DNA of 64,000 bases from Muribaculaceae bacterium (GCA_023663365.1 JAMPHP010000001.1:1464189-1528188), one strand, 5' to 3'; counted from the stretch's first letter, positions 37,851 to 46,910 are shown. A program made the numbers and translations. Notes: generated by a model not told the origin, from the letters alone.

Positions 37851-39296
37851 GTGTCAAGAAAAAGAAAAGCATTACCGCTCCTTAGCGACGTGGAAATAAT
37901 CGACGTGGCAGCAGAGGGCAACGCCCTTGCACGAGTCGACGACATGGTGGTGTTCGTGCCTTTCGGCGCGCCCGGCGACCGTGTCGACATTCAGATCGAG
38001 AAGAAAAAGAAATCATACGCCCAAGGCCGCATTGCCGCCATGCGCAAGCCCTCCGACATCCGTGTGGTGCCTCCCTGCGAGCACTTCACCGTGTGCGGCG
38101 GTTGCCGCTGGCAGCATCTGCCCTACGCCTACCAGCTCCGATGCAAGCGGCAGCAGGTGGTCGACGCGCTCGAGCGCATAGCCAAGGTTGAGCTGCCGGA
38201 AATTCCCGAAGCTCTCGGCAGCAAGGAGATATGGGAGTACCGCAACAAGATGGAGTACACCTTCTCCAACCGCTGCTGGCTAACTTTCGAGCAGCTCAAC
38301 AGCGGCGAGGAATTTCCCGACCGCAACGCCGCCGGCTTCCACATCCCCGGTGCCTTCGACAAGGTGCTCGACATCGGCCGCTGCCACCTCCAGGCCGACA
38401 TATCGAACCGTATGCGCACCTTCATCAAGGACTACGGCAAGGAGCACGGCCTGCCTTTCTACGACCTCCGCGCCCAGGAGGGCTTCCTCCGCACCATGAT
38501 GGTGAGGATAGCCTCGACCGGCGAGATTATGGTGGTGATTGTCGTCGGCGACGACCGCCCCGCCGAGCTCCGCGACATGCTCATGGCTTTCGCCGCTGAA
38601 TTTCCCGAAGTGACATCGCTGATGTATGTGGTCAACACCAAGGTCAACGACACCTTCGCCGACCTGCCCGTGACTCTCTTCGCCGGCAAGGACTATATCG
38701 AGGAAGAGATGGAAGGCCTGCGCTTCCGCGTAGGGCCGAAGTCTTTCTACCAGACCAATTCGCGCCAGGCCTACGAGCTCTACAAAGTGGTGCGCGACTT
38801 CGCCCGCCTCAGCGGCGACGAACTCGTCTACGACCTCTACACCGGCACAGGCACCATCGCCAACTTCGTGAGCCGCCGCGCACGCAAGGTGGTGGGCGTG
38901 GAGTATGTGCCCGAGGCTATCGAAGATGCAAAAGTCAACTCCGAGCGAAACGGCATCACAAACACTCTATTCTTTGCCGGCGATATGAAGGACGTGCTCA
39001 ACGACGACTTCATAGCCACCCACGGCCGACCCGACGTGATGATTGTCGACCCCCCGCGTGCAGGCATGCACGCCGATGTGGTCGACACCATCCTCCGCGC
39101 CGAGCCACCGGTGATAGTGTATGTGAGCTGCAACCCCGCCACACAGGCACGCGACCTGGCGCTGCTCGACGGCAAATACGCCGTCGAAGCCGTGCAGCCG
39201 GTAGATATGTTCCCCCACACTCAGCATGTGGAGAACGTGGTCCGGCTCGTGCGTCGCGCCGAACCCGCCGCTCAGGACGCCAGCGAGGAATTGTAG
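37851..39296 (+). CDS. rlmD: 23S rRNA (uracil-5-)-methyltransferase, RlmD type
   Basis: 481 residues with a GTG start: an in-frame stop lies 18 bases upstream and no earlier ATG exists. An N-terminal TRAM domain (about 10-68) precedes the iron-sulfur cysteines (CEHFTVCGGC, about 81-90). The Rossmann methyltransferase domain has DLYTGTGTI and the catalytic Cys in VSCNPATQARDL. It methylates C5 of a uridine in 23S rRNA. Its 3' end overlaps the convergent CYTH gene by 25 bases. RlmCD or TrmA-like specificity cannot be excluded. Confidence 0.92.
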   Translation: MSRKRKALPLLSDVEIIDVAAEGNALARVDDMVVFVPFGAPGDRVDIQIEKKKKSYAQGRIAAMRKPSDIRVVPPCEHFTVCGGCRWQHLPYAYQLRCKRQQVVDALERIAKVELPEIPEALGSKEIWEYRNKMEYTFSNRCWLTFEQLNSGEEFPDRNAAGFHIPGAFDKVLDIGRCHLQADISNRMRTFIKDYGKEHGLPFYDLRAQEGFLRTMMVRIASTGEIMVVIVVGDDRPAELRDMLMAFAAEFPEVTSLMYVVNTKVNDTFADLPVTLFAGKDYIEEEMEGLRFRVGPKSFYQTNSRQAYELYKVVRDFARLSGDELVYDLYTGTGTIANFVSRRARKVVGVEYVPEAIEDAKVNSERNGITNTLFFAGDMKDVLNDDFIATHGRPDVMIVDPPRAGMHADVVDTILRAEPPVIVYVSCNPATQARDLALLDGKYAVEAVQPVDMFPHTQHVENVVRLVRRAEPAAQDASEEL

Positions 39297-39724
39297 TACT
39301 CGGGGCGGCCCGTCACCTCCTCGCCAATGAAGGGCGCCTTCTCGAAAGGCGTGTCTTCGGCGGGGAGCTCAATCTCGGCCACTACAAGACCGCTGTGCCG
39401 ACCGTGAAACTCGTCGACCTCCCAGCGCAAGCCGCCTCCGGCATCCACTATATAGCGGGTCTTCTCAATCAGCCGCGACCCGCAGCAGGCCGCGAGCATG
39501 GCGCGGGCATCGGCAGCGGGCACTTCGTACTCCCACTCGCCGCGCACAGCTCCCACATTGCGGCTCTTCACAGTGAGCCACGCCCGGTCGGCGCACACGC
39601 GCACCCTCACAGTAGAATCGGCATCGGTGCTCAGATAGCCCTGAAGCATCTCCATCGAGCTCTCGGCGAGCTCTCGGTAGCTGCTGCCGGCGACAAGGAA
39701 TTTACGTTCTATTTCAGTTGCCAT
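39272..39724 (-). CDS. CYTH domain protein (triphosphate tunnel metalloenzyme)
   Basis: 150 residues. It starts with EIERKFLV, the defining ExExK motif, and continues with VRVRVCADRAWLTVKS and WEVDEFHG, the alternating charged strands that line the tunnel. Members hydrolyse inorganic triphosphate or act as adenylate cyclases or thiamine triphosphatases; single-domain bacterial forms are mostly triphosphatases. Convergent and overlapping with rlmD. Confidence 0.93.
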   Translation of the reverse strand: MATEIERKFLVAGSSYRELAESSMEMLQGYLSTDADSTVRVRVCADRAWLTVKSRNVGAVRGEWEYEVPAADARAMLAACCGSRLIEKTRYIVDAGGGLRWEVDEFHGRHSGLVVAEIELPAEDTPFEKAPFIGEEVTGRPEYYNSSLAS

Positions 39725-39750
39725 TCTTTATCAATATATATTTACGCCGC

Positions 39751-39758
39751 CAAAGTTA
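39751..39758 (-). promoter_or_regulatory. -7 box (TAACTTTG) of the CYTH gene
   Basis: Perfect TAnnTTTG on the minus strand, 26 bases before the ATG at 39724, in the 46-base gap between two divergent genes. Confidence 0.6.
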
Positions 39759-39770
39759 AGAAAAAAATTG

Positions 39771-42311
39771 ATGCCACGCACACTCATATCACTCCTCTTC
39801 GTCCTCGTGCTCTGCCACCTCTCAGGTGCCGCAGCCGAGGGTCTTGTGCGAGGTATCGTGCGCGACTCGGTCACTACGCAGGGCTTGCCCTACGCTTCGG
39901 TCACGGCAAATCCCTCGGGTGTGGCATCGGTAGCCGACAGCAAGGGCATCTTCGAGTTCAGACTTCCGGCAGGTACCGAGAGCATCACCGCACGGTGCCA
40001 GGGCTATGCCACACGCACCGTGCCGGCAGCATCGTCGACGCTCGGCCTCTACGACATCTACCTGCAGCCGCAGGCTCAGGAGCTTAAAGAGGTGGTAATA
40101 AAGCGCAAACGCTACTCCAAGAAGAACAATCCCGCCGTCGACTTCGCCACACGCATCCGCAATGCCCGCGAGCTCACCGACCCGCGCCGCAACGACTGGT
40201 ACTCCTACGACCGCTACGAGCGCATAGCCCTTGCTCTCAACGATTTCGACACCACGCAGGCCAACAACTGGATGCGCTCCATGCCCTTCTTGATAGAGCA
40301 CGTGGACACCTCCGAGATTTCAGGCCGACCCGTGCTCAACGTTTCGCTCAAGGAGAGAGCCACCACCGAGTACTGGCAGCGCGAAGGAAGCCGAAGCCAG
40401 TCGGTGACTCGCGGCGTGAAAAGCAGCGGCGTGGACGAATTTATGGATCAGGACAATGTGCAGACAGTGCTCAACGACCTCCTCCGCGAAATTGACCTCT
40501 ACGACAAGGACATACACCTTCTGCGCAACACTTTCGTGAGCCCGCTCTCGCCCGTGGCGCCCGACTTCTACCGCTTTTACCTCGTCGACAGCGCCGCCGT
40601 GGTGCCGGGCTCGGCAGAGCCTCACATAGCGCTCGCTTTCTACCCGCGCAACAAATCTTACTTCGGCTTCTCGGGCCACGTCTATGTGCCGCTGGCCGAT
40701 ACCACAATGTTCATCCGCCGGGTGGAGATGCATGCACCTAAGGAAATCAACCTCAACTTCATCAAGGACCTGTCCATCACACAGACCTTCGACCGCGCCG
40801 CCGACGGTTCGCGCCTCAAGACCACCGACGATATGATGATGGTGCTCAGCGTGCTGCCCAAGACTTCCGAGCTATATGTGACACGCAAAATAAGCACTCG
40901 CAACCACTCTTTCAGCCGCCCCGCCGGTGCCGACAGCATCTTCACGGCCGGTGGCACGAGCACCTTGCCCGATGCCTCGCAGCGCGACTCTCTCTTCTGG
41001 GTGGCCGAAGCATCGGCTCCCGTGCCCGAAGGCGAGAGCCGCCTCGACGAGCTCATGCGCAGGCTGCGCCGTAAGCCCCTCTTCTACTGGGGTGAGAAGG
41101 CGCTCGGCATCATCGTCAACGGCTATGTACCCACAGGCAAGAAGAGCCGCTTCGACTTCGGACCCGTCAACACCATCGCCAGCTACAACGACCTCGAAGG
41201 CCTGCGGTTGCGAGCCGGTGGCATGACCACAGCAAACCTCTCGCCTCACTTCTTCGCCCGAGGCTACGTGGCCCACGGCTTCCGCGACCACCGCTGGAAG
41301 TATGCCCTCGACCTCGAGTACTCATTCAAGCCCAAGAAATACCACCCGCGCGAATTTCCCGTACATTCGCTCCGCCTCATCCACCGCTACGACGTGGACC
41401 GACTCGGCTCCCACTACCTCTACACCTCGCCCGACAACTTCGTGCTCTCGCTCGAGCGCAAGCACGACAACCGCTTCACCTACCTGCGCGAGACATCGCT
41501 GTGCTACACCCTCGAGCTGCCCTTCAACTTCTCCATCGAAGCCTCGGCGGCACACATGCAGCAGTGCGCCTCGCCCTACGTGCGCTTCATCACAGCCACA
41601 GGCCGCGAGCTCGGGCACTACGGCAGCACGGTGTTCGCACTGAGCCTGCGCTATGCTCCGGGCGAGACCTTCTATCAAGCCAAGTCGAGCCGCGTATCAA
41701 TCAACGAAGATGCCCCCGTATTTGCCATCACGCACCGCTACGCCCCCGGCGGAGTATTCGGCACCCGCTACGGCTTCAACCGCACCGAGCTCTCGGTGTC
41801 TAAGCAGTTCAGGCTATCAATGGCAGGAGCCCTCGAGCTCAATGTGAGCGGCGGCCATGTGTGGGGCTCGGCTCCGTTCACAGAGCTATTCATTCCCAAC
41901 GCCAACCTATCGTACATCATACAGCCGCGCAGCTTCGCTCTGATGAACCCCATGGAGTTCATCAACTCTAGCTTTGTGTCGTGGCACGCCACATGGAAGC
42001 TCAAAGGAGCTCTCCTCAACCTCGTGCCGGGTGTGCGACGCCTCGGCCTGCGCGAGGTGGTGAGCTTCTGCGGCCTATGGGGGCACCGCTCGGGCAAGGT
42101 CGAGCCCGATGCCGCCAACGGCCTGCCGCTATTCCCCACCGACATCACCCTCACCGACATGAGCGGCCGACCGTATATGGAAATATCGGCCGGGCTCGAC
42201 AACATCCTCCGCCTCTTCCGCGTGGACTATGTGTGGCGCCTGAGCTACCGACACGTGCCTTACCCCATCGACCGCCACGGAGTGCGCATTGCCATGCACT
42301 TCACATTTTGA
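39771..42311 (+). CDS. DUF5686 outer-membrane protein with carboxypeptidase-like regulatory domain
   Basis: 846 residues from the ATG at 39771 (a TTG precedes it). Signal peptide MPRTLISLL...SGAAA. Residues about 24-105 form a CarboxypepD_reg-like beta-sandwich (VRGIVRDSVTTQGLPYASV). The rest matches DUF5686, with many amphipathic strands in the C-terminal half ending in a hydrophobic ...HFTF, compatible with an outer-membrane beta-barrel. The function of the family is unknown; the N-terminal domain is shared with SusC-type proteins. No terminator is evident before the convergent doc gene, 15 bases away. Confidence 0.9.
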   Translation: MPRTLISLLFVLVLCHLSGAAAEGLVRGIVRDSVTTQGLPYASVTANPSGVASVADSKGIFEFRLPAGTESITARCQGYATRTVPAASSTLGLYDIYLQPQAQELKEVVIKRKRYSKKNNPAVDFATRIRNARELTDPRRNDWYSYDRYERIALALNDFDTTQANNWMRSMPFLIEHVDTSEISGRPVLNVSLKERATTEYWQREGSRSQSVTRGVKSSGVDEFMDQDNVQTVLNDLLREIDLYDKDIHLLRNTFVSPLSPVAPDFYRFYLVDSAAVVPGSAEPHIALAFYPRNKSYFGFSGHVYVPLADTTMFIRRVEMHAPKEINLNFIKDLSITQTFDRAADGSRLKTTDDMMMVLSVLPKTSELYVTRKISTRNHSFSRPAGADSIFTAGGTSTLPDASQRDSLFWVAEASAPVPEGESRLDELMRRLRRKPLFYWGEKALGIIVNGYVPTGKKSRFDFGPVNTIASYNDLEGLRLRAGGMTTANLSPHFFARGYVAHGFRDHRWKYALDLEYSFKPKKYHPREFPVHSLRLIHRYDVDRLGSHYLYTSPDNFVLSLERKHDNRFTYLRETSLCYTLELPFNFSIEASAAHMQQCASPYVRFITATGRELGHYGSTVFALSLRYAPGETFYQAKSSRVSINEDAPVFAITHRYAPGGVFGTRYGFNRTELSVSKQFRLSMAGALELNVSGGHVWGSAPFTELFIPNANLSYIIQPRSFALMNPMEFINSSFVSWHATWKLKGALLNLVPGVRRLGLREVVSFCGLWGHRSGKVEPDAANGLPLFPTDITLTDMSGRPYMEISAGLDNILRLFRVDYVWRLSYRHVPYPIDRHGVRIAMHFTF

Positions 42312-42326
42312 TATTACGGTAGAAAA

Positions 42327-42794
42327 TTATTCTTCGAAGCCCATTCCTTGATTATCTATAGCGTGGATGATTTCGAGTTTGAGGTCTTCGGGATAATCCT
42401 CGTTTGCCATATAGCAAGTGATGATGCGTTGGAGCAGGTCTTTGTCGATGCGTCCGGCAGCCACATGGTAGATAATAGCCTCCATACACTGCATGAAGCT
42501 GTAGGCATGCCAGTAATAGCCATTGTGGACGAGAAACCAAACGCCGATAGTCAGCGCCACTCGCTTGTTGGAGTCCTCGAAATAATGACCGGTGCACAAG
42601 CCGAACACCAGATATGTGAGTTTATCGTCAAAAGTAGGATAGTACAAGTCGTTCTGAACGAAGTCGAGCACTTTTCTAATCCCGCCTTCATCTTTCACAC
42701 CTTGCAGACCTCCACCACTGGCAGCCACTGTCTTTGTATAGACAACCAAAGCTTCATCGTAGCTGATGTATTTCAATTTCTCATTCATCGCCAT
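42327..42794 (-). CDS. Death-on-curing (Doc/Fic fold) toxin
   Basis: 155 residues. The Fic-fold active site is HYFEDSNKR (residues 70-78), closest to the Doc version HxFxDANKR with Ser replacing Ala. Doc kinases phosphorylate EF-Tu and stop translation, whereas canonical Fic proteins AMPylate. The gene overlaps the end of the upstream RhuM-like gene by 14 bases, so the two are co-translated. ATGs at 42794 and 42788 are both possible. Its base composition is more AT-rich than its neighbours, suggesting acquisition. Confidence 0.85.
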   Translation of the reverse strand: MAMNEKLKYISYDEALVVYTKTVAASGGGLQGVKDEGGIRKVLDFVQNDLYYPTFDDKLTYLVFGLCTGHYFEDSNKRVALTIGVWFLVHNGYYWHAYSFMQCMEAIIYHVAAGRIDKDLLQRIITCYMANEDYPEDLKLEIIHAIDNQGMGFEE

Positions 42795-43800
42795 CGGCTT
42801 GTTTCAGGCGTTTTAGAACTTCACGGTTGGCTTCGAGGATATTGTCGAAATCTATTGAAGCATCACCAATGAATTTATCAAATTCATCGGGCGTGACGGC
42901 TCGAAGATATTCGGCAAGATTGCCATGCCATGCATCACGAAACGCGACGTCACGGGATGCCATTTTGGATCTCGCATCATTGATGAATGGCTCCATAATC
43001 GGAGCTGATGCCAATTTGTCGATTATAGCCTTGACTTCTTCGATGATCAGTTGCTTATTTCCATTATTGGAGTAGCACTTCACAATCTCATGCGCCACAC
43101 CATTCTCAAATGATGAAATGCAAAGTAAAACTTCCGCATAAAGTGTATGCCGCACATTCTCCTCGTTCTGCAAACGAAGCACCTCTCGATACTCTTTGGC
43201 ATTTTCCCGAAAGACTGCCTTATAAATCAAGTCGGTTATCTGCTCATATTTATATGTAGGAAGTCCGTCGACATATTTGCCTACTGCCTGAGTAAAACTC
43301 TTACGGTAGTTTTCACTCTTTATTGCAGTAGGGAGATAATCCCGGTCGCGCCAGTTGATGTATTTAGTACCCCCCCCGGCACGACTATTGATTGTTGCGA
43401 TGACAATATCGAGCATCTGCGTGCGTAGCTGTTTCGCTTTCTCACTCTCCGTGAGAAGCATACCGATGTTTAGAAAGGCGCGGAACGGAAAAATCCCAAG
43501 CTGCCGTGTAAACTTAGGGACATTAATGTCCCCAACAAAATGCAACTTCAACTCTTTCAGAGAATTACCTTCACTTAAAAAGTATCCGTTGGCACGAAGT
43601 TCATCGCCATACTCCTGCACATAACGCTTGATTGTGCGTTCATCAACCTCATAAAAATCAGCGACCATTTTAGTCGTGAAAAGGAGTTGTTCATAAAAAC
43701 GCAGGCCTTTAACATCCAAGTTTTCTTGGATGGCTTGAAGGGCATAATTGTTGTTCAGCACATTCTGCCGCTCGATATTTGATACTGTGAGGTCGTTCAT
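42781..43800 (-). CDS. RhuM-like DNA-binding protein, putative partner of Doc
   Basis: 339 residues from MNDLTVSN (43800). The N-terminal half carries a winged-helix-like region (TTKMVADFYEVDERTIKRYVQEYGDELRANGYF) typical of RhuM/ORF-in-toxin-island proteins. The C-terminal half is helical. In place of a small Phd antitoxin this larger protein precedes doc, so it may be the antitoxin and autoregulator. The gene contains an eight-G coding tract (plus-strand C8 at 43370-43377). A TAACTTTG box 5 bases before the ATG suggests a leaderless mRNA. Confidence 0.75.
   Translation of the reverse strand: MNDLTVSNIERQNVLNNNYALQAIQENLDVKGLRFYEQLLFTTKMVADFYEVDERTIKRYVQEYGDELRANGYFLSEGNSLKELKLHFVGDINVPKFTRQLGIFPFRAFLNIGMLLTESEKAKQLRTQMLDIVIATINSRAGGGTKYINWRDRDYLPTAIKSENYRKSFTQAVGKYVDGLPTYKYEQITDLIYKAVFRENAKEYREVLRLQNEENVRHTLYAEVLLCISSFENGVAHEIVKCYSNNGNKQLIIEEVKAIIDKLASAPIMEPFINDARSKMASRDVAFRDAWHGNLAEYLRAVTPDEFDKFIGDASIDFDNILEANREVLKRLKQADGDE
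43370..43377 (-). repeat. Homopolymer G8 tract inside the RhuM-like gene
   Basis: Eight consecutive C on the plus strand, read as Gly-Gly-Gly codons in an A-G-G-G-T segment. A slip of one base would frameshift the protein and uncouple doc. The frame is intact in this assembly. Confidence 0.9.
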
Positions 43801-43805
43801 ATTCA

Positions 43806-43813
43806 CAAAGTTA
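43806..43813 (-). promoter_or_regulatory. -7 box (TAACTTTG) of the RhuM-doc unit
   Basis: Only 5 bases (TGAAT) separate this box from the ATG at 43800, predicting transcription start at the start codon. An A/T-rich stretch lies upstream. Confidence 0.65.
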
Positions 43814-44026
43814 CAATTTTTATTTTGATTTCCAGCGCTCTACAGCCATTAAAATTCAAAAGATTTCAATCATGTGGTGATTTGAACAGCCGGGGCATGC
43901 CCTTGTTTTCACTTCATCGGGCGGTGTGAGCTGTGTTTAATCTCTATTTTTCAGACATTCAGATTTCACCATTCACATTTTGATAAATTTCAACGTTCTT
44001 TACTTGCCTTTTCCGAATACTTTACC

Positions 44027-44034
44027 TAAATTTG
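44027..44034 (+). promoter_or_regulatory. -7 box (TAAATTTG) of the TM2 gene
   Basis: TAnnTTTG match. It excludes the upstream TTG at 44032 as start and supports an ATG at 44053 or 44062. Confidence 0.6.
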
Positions 44035-44052
44035 CGGAAAATCTCCAAAAAC

Positions 44053-44457
44053 ATGCAACTTATGAAACAATGTCCCAAATGCCATCAGTACGTTGATGAC
44101 TATTCAACTTTCTGCAACCATTGCGGCTACAGCTTCGGCGAAGGTGCAGCCAACGGTGCAACACCTCCGCCCGTCAACGAGCCTTATGCCACCGACAATG
44201 CTTTCGACGCTTGCGGTCCCGAAGGCAAGAGCCGCGGTGTGGCTGCGCTTCTGGCTATAATCCTCGGCGGCCTCGGCATCCAGTACTTCTACCTCGGCAA
44301 AGTGGGTGCCGGTGTAATCACAATCTGCCTCACCCTGGTCACCTGCGGCCTTTGGGAAATTGTCACTCTTATCCAAGGCATCCTCATGTTCTGCATGACC
44401 AACGCACAGTTCCGCCAAAAGTACGTCACCAACCCGGCCACATTCCCTCTCTTTTGA
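44053..44457 (+). CDS. Zinc-ribbon and TM2 domain membrane protein
   Basis: 134 residues from MQLMKQCPKC (an ATG at 44062 is equally possible). An N-terminal zinc ribbon (CPKCHQYVDDYSTFCNHCG) is followed by a Pro-rich linker and a TM2 domain of two membrane helices with the turn GGLGIQYFYLGK. These are small inner-membrane proteins of unknown role. It is a single gene with its own promoter. Confidence 0.9.
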   Translation: MQLMKQCPKCHQYVDDYSTFCNHCGYSFGEGAANGATPPPVNEPYATDNAFDACGPEGKSRGVAALLAIILGGLGIQYFYLGKVGAGVITICLTLVTCGLWEIVTLIQGILMFCMTNAQFRQKYVTNPATFPLF

Positions 44458-44514
44458 GAAATAGAGCACTTAAAAGGGCACTTAAATCGTAAAAAACGTC
44501 AATAAACACCTTAG

Positions 44515-44552
44515 GGGCAAAGTTAATTGAAAATTTTTCGTTAACTTTGCCC
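44515..44552. promoter_or_regulatory. Symmetric promoter/operator palindrome before the GT5-type gene
   Basis: Perfect 12-base inverted repeat GGGCAAAGTTAA (44515-44526) and TTAACTTTGCCC (44541-44552) with a 14-base A/T-rich centre. The right arm contains the TAACTTTG -7 box (44542-44549) for the gene starting at 44598; the left arm holds the same box facing the other way. Confidence 0.6.
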
Positions 44553-44597
44553 ATTATTTTGTATCTAACCTCATCCCTCCCTCCACACGACCCGAGA

Positions 44598-45407
44598 ATG
44601 GACGTTAAAAAAGTGCTTTATATCTCGCAGGAGATTGAACCATACCTGCCCGCCAACACGATGTCGACTTTCAACAGAAGCATCGCCCAAGGCCTCCAGG
44701 AAAGAGGCGCCGAAGTGCGCACATTCATGCCTAAATACGGCTCGATCAACGAGCGCCGCAACCAGCTGCACGAGGTTATCCGCCTCTCGGGCATGAATAT
44801 CATCATCGACGACACCGACCACCCGCTCATCATCAAGGTCGCCACACTGCAGCCCACCCGCCTGCAGGTCTACTTCATCGACAACGACGATTACTTCTAC
44901 CGCCACACTCCCGGCAAATTCGAGCTCACCGACTGGGCCGATGTCAACGACGAGCGCGCCATCTTCTTCGTCCGCGGCACCATCGAGACCGTAAAGAAGC
45001 TCCGCTGGGAAGCCGACATCGTGCACTGCACCGGTTGGATCACCGCGCTGGCACCGCTTTTCATAAAGCACGTCTATGCCGACGACCCCTCCTTCCGCGC
45101 CGGTAAGATTGTATATTCGCTCTTTGCCGACACGCTGGCCGAGCCTTTGGCCGAGTCGCTCTATGCCAAGCTCCAGGAATCAGGCATACCCTCCGACGTG
45201 CTGGCTACCATAGCTACCGACGGTGCCGAGAAAATCGACCTTGTGAAGCTCAACAAGCTCGCTATCGACTTCTCCGACGCTATCATCGAAAGCTCCGAAG
45301 GTGTGCCCGCCGAAATCGTGGACTACGCCAAAGCCTCGGGCAAACCCTTCCTCCCCTACCCCGCCGACGACATCGACGCCTACCACAACTTCTACAAGTC
45401 GCTATGA
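44598..45407 (+). CDS. Glycogen/starch synthase catalytic N-domain protein (GT5, short form)
   Basis: 269 residues from the ATG at 44598; the promoter box lies at 44542-44549, so the earlier TTG at 44547 is inside the promoter. The N-terminus MDVKKVLYISQEIEPYLPANTM matches the GT5 ADP-glucose-binding Rossmann domain, and HCTGWITALAPLF follows. Only the N-terminal half of a normal 470-500 residue synthase is present, without the C-terminal Rossmann domain. Such short forms are common in Bacteroidetes; their activity is unclear. Overlaps the next gene by 4 bases. Confidence 0.85.
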   Translation: MDVKKVLYISQEIEPYLPANTMSTFNRSIAQGLQERGAEVRTFMPKYGSINERRNQLHEVIRLSGMNIIIDDTDHPLIIKVATLQPTRLQVYFIDNDDYFYRHTPGKFELTDWADVNDERAIFFVRGTIETVKKLRWEADIVHCTGWITALAPLFIKHVYADDPSFRAGKIVYSLFADTLAEPLAESLYAKLQESGIPSDVLATIATDGAEKIDLVKLNKLAIDFSDAIIESSEGVPAEIVDYAKASGKPFLPYPADDIDAYHNFYKSL

Positions 45408-46804
45408 AAAAATCATTCTTCGCACTAAGCATCGCCGTAGCGGCGCTGCTGGCCCTGTGGGCTTGCGACGACAACACCTCCACAATCGGCTCCTCCCTTA
45501 CCGGCCAAAACGTGGAGATTATAATCGACTCTTCATTCCAGGCGCAAGGCCGCACCGTGATGGTGAGCCGCATCCGGCCCAAGACCACACAGGTACTCAT
45601 CGGCCGCATCGACATACCTGCTTACGGACGGCTTGAGACATCCAACGTGATGCAGTTCCTGCCCTCGACAGAGCTCGACACCGCCAACTTCGGACCCGAG
45701 AACGTCGATTCGCTCGTGCTCACCCTCCGCTATGCACGCGGTTCGTTCATGGGCGACTCCGTGGCACCGATGGGCCTCACCGTGCACCGCCTCAAAGATA
45801 TGCTTTCCGACACCATCTCCAGCGGCTTCGACCCCGCCGGAACCTACGAAAGCACTCCTCTGGCAAGCACCATCTACAACACCTCGACTTTCAACGGAAC
45901 TTCCGCCGAGCAGACAGCCACATACCGCGACATCACTCTCACACTCGACCGTGGCGGCAAGCTCGGACGCGACCTCTTCAAAGCCTTCGTTGACCACCCC
46001 GACTATTATGCCGACGGAAATTCGTTTGCATCGAACGTATTCAAAGGCATATACATGGGCACTAACTACGGCAGCGGACGCATGACACTCGTGTCGGTCA
46101 CTTCCATGCAGATGCACATGCGCAAAATCTATATCCCTACCGACAGCGTCACCCCCGACACTCTCGATGCCGTGCACACCTACTACCTCGTCACTCCCGA
46201 GGTGATAGCCAACAACAACCTCCGCTACGAAATGGCCGACGGACTCAAGCAGCTCATCGCCGACGGGCACACACTCATGGTGGCACCGGCAGGCAGCGAG
46301 CTCGAGCTCACCTTCCCCCTCCCCGATATCATCGCGGCCTATCGCAGCCATCAGAACTCCACCCCGGTAGCAAACACCCTCACCTTTGAAATACCGGTCG
46401 ACACCATCGAAAACGGCTTCGGCATCACACCTCCGCCCTACGTGCTTCTGGTACTCAAGAAAGACCGCGACGAGTTCTTCGCCAAAAACAAACTCACCGA
46501 CAACGTCAGCTCATTCTACGCCGCATACAACAGCACCAAGCAGTGCTACTCATTCACCGGCATGAGAGCATACCTCACCGACATGCTCGAGCGTGAGGAA
46601 ATCAAGCCCGAGGACTACACCTTCTCGCTCGTGCCAGTGCAGGTCAACTTCGAGAACCTCGCCGGAGGAAGCAGCTACTACTACGGCACCACATCGCAGA
46701 CAGAGTCGGAGATTCTGCCCTACCTCGTATCGCCCGTAATGGCCGACATACGAGTCGACAAAGCTAAAATTAAGTTCTCGTATAGTTTGCAGACTCAAAA
46801 ATAA
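45404..46804 (+). CDS. DUF4270 family lipoprotein
   Basis: 466 residues. Signal sequence ending in LWACDDN, a lipobox, gives a surface or periplasmic lipoprotein. The body matches DUF4270, with TSTIGSSLTG just after the Cys and a beta-rich repeat structure. The function is unknown. Its coupling (ATGA) to the GT5-type gene is a conserved Bacteroidetes arrangement as far as I recall, but it does not reveal the role. Confidence 0.88.
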   Translation: MKKSFFALSIAVAALLALWACDDNTSTIGSSLTGQNVEIIIDSSFQAQGRTVMVSRIRPKTTQVLIGRIDIPAYGRLETSNVMQFLPSTELDTANFGPENVDSLVLTLRYARGSFMGDSVAPMGLTVHRLKDMLSDTISSGFDPAGTYESTPLASTIYNTSTFNGTSAEQTATYRDITLTLDRGGKLGRDLFKAFVDHPDYYADGNSFASNVFKGIYMGTNYGSGRMTLVSVTSMQMHMRKIYIPTDSVTPDTLDAVHTYYLVTPEVIANNNLRYEMADGLKQLIADGHTLMVAPAGSELELTFPLPDIIAAYRSHQNSTPVANTLTFEIPVDTIENGFGITPPPYVLLVLKKDRDEFFAKNKLTDNVSSFYAAYNSTKQCYSFTGMRAYLTDMLEREEIKPEDYTFSLVPVQVNFENLAGGSSYYYGTTSQTESEILPYLVSPVMADIRVDKAKIKFSYSLQTQK

Positions 46805-46808
46805 TCGC

Positions 46809-46816
46809 TAACTTTG
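46809..46816 (+). promoter_or_regulatory. -7 box (TAACTTTG) of tRNA-Thr
   Basis: Perfect TAnnTTTG match 20 bases before the mature tRNA 5' end. Confidence 0.65.
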
Positions 46817-46836
46817 CACCGCAAAACAGCGATAAC

Positions 46837-46909
46837 GCCGCAATAGCTCAGTTGGTAGAGCATTTCATTCGTAACGAAAAGGTCGTGGGTTCGAGTCCCA
46901 CTCGCGGCT
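46837..46909 (+). tRNA. tRNA-Thr (anticodon CGT)
   Basis: 73 bases with a cloverleaf: acceptor GCCGCAA / TCGCGGC, D arm GCTC...GAGC, anticodon loop TTCGTAA (anticodon CGT at 46870-46872), T arm GTGGG TTCGAGT CCCAC. CCA is not encoded. Two A-C mismatches occur, one in the acceptor stem (46842 with 46903) and one at the top of the anticodon stem (46867 with 46875). It decodes ACG. Confidence 0.93.
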
Positions 46910-46910
46910 C

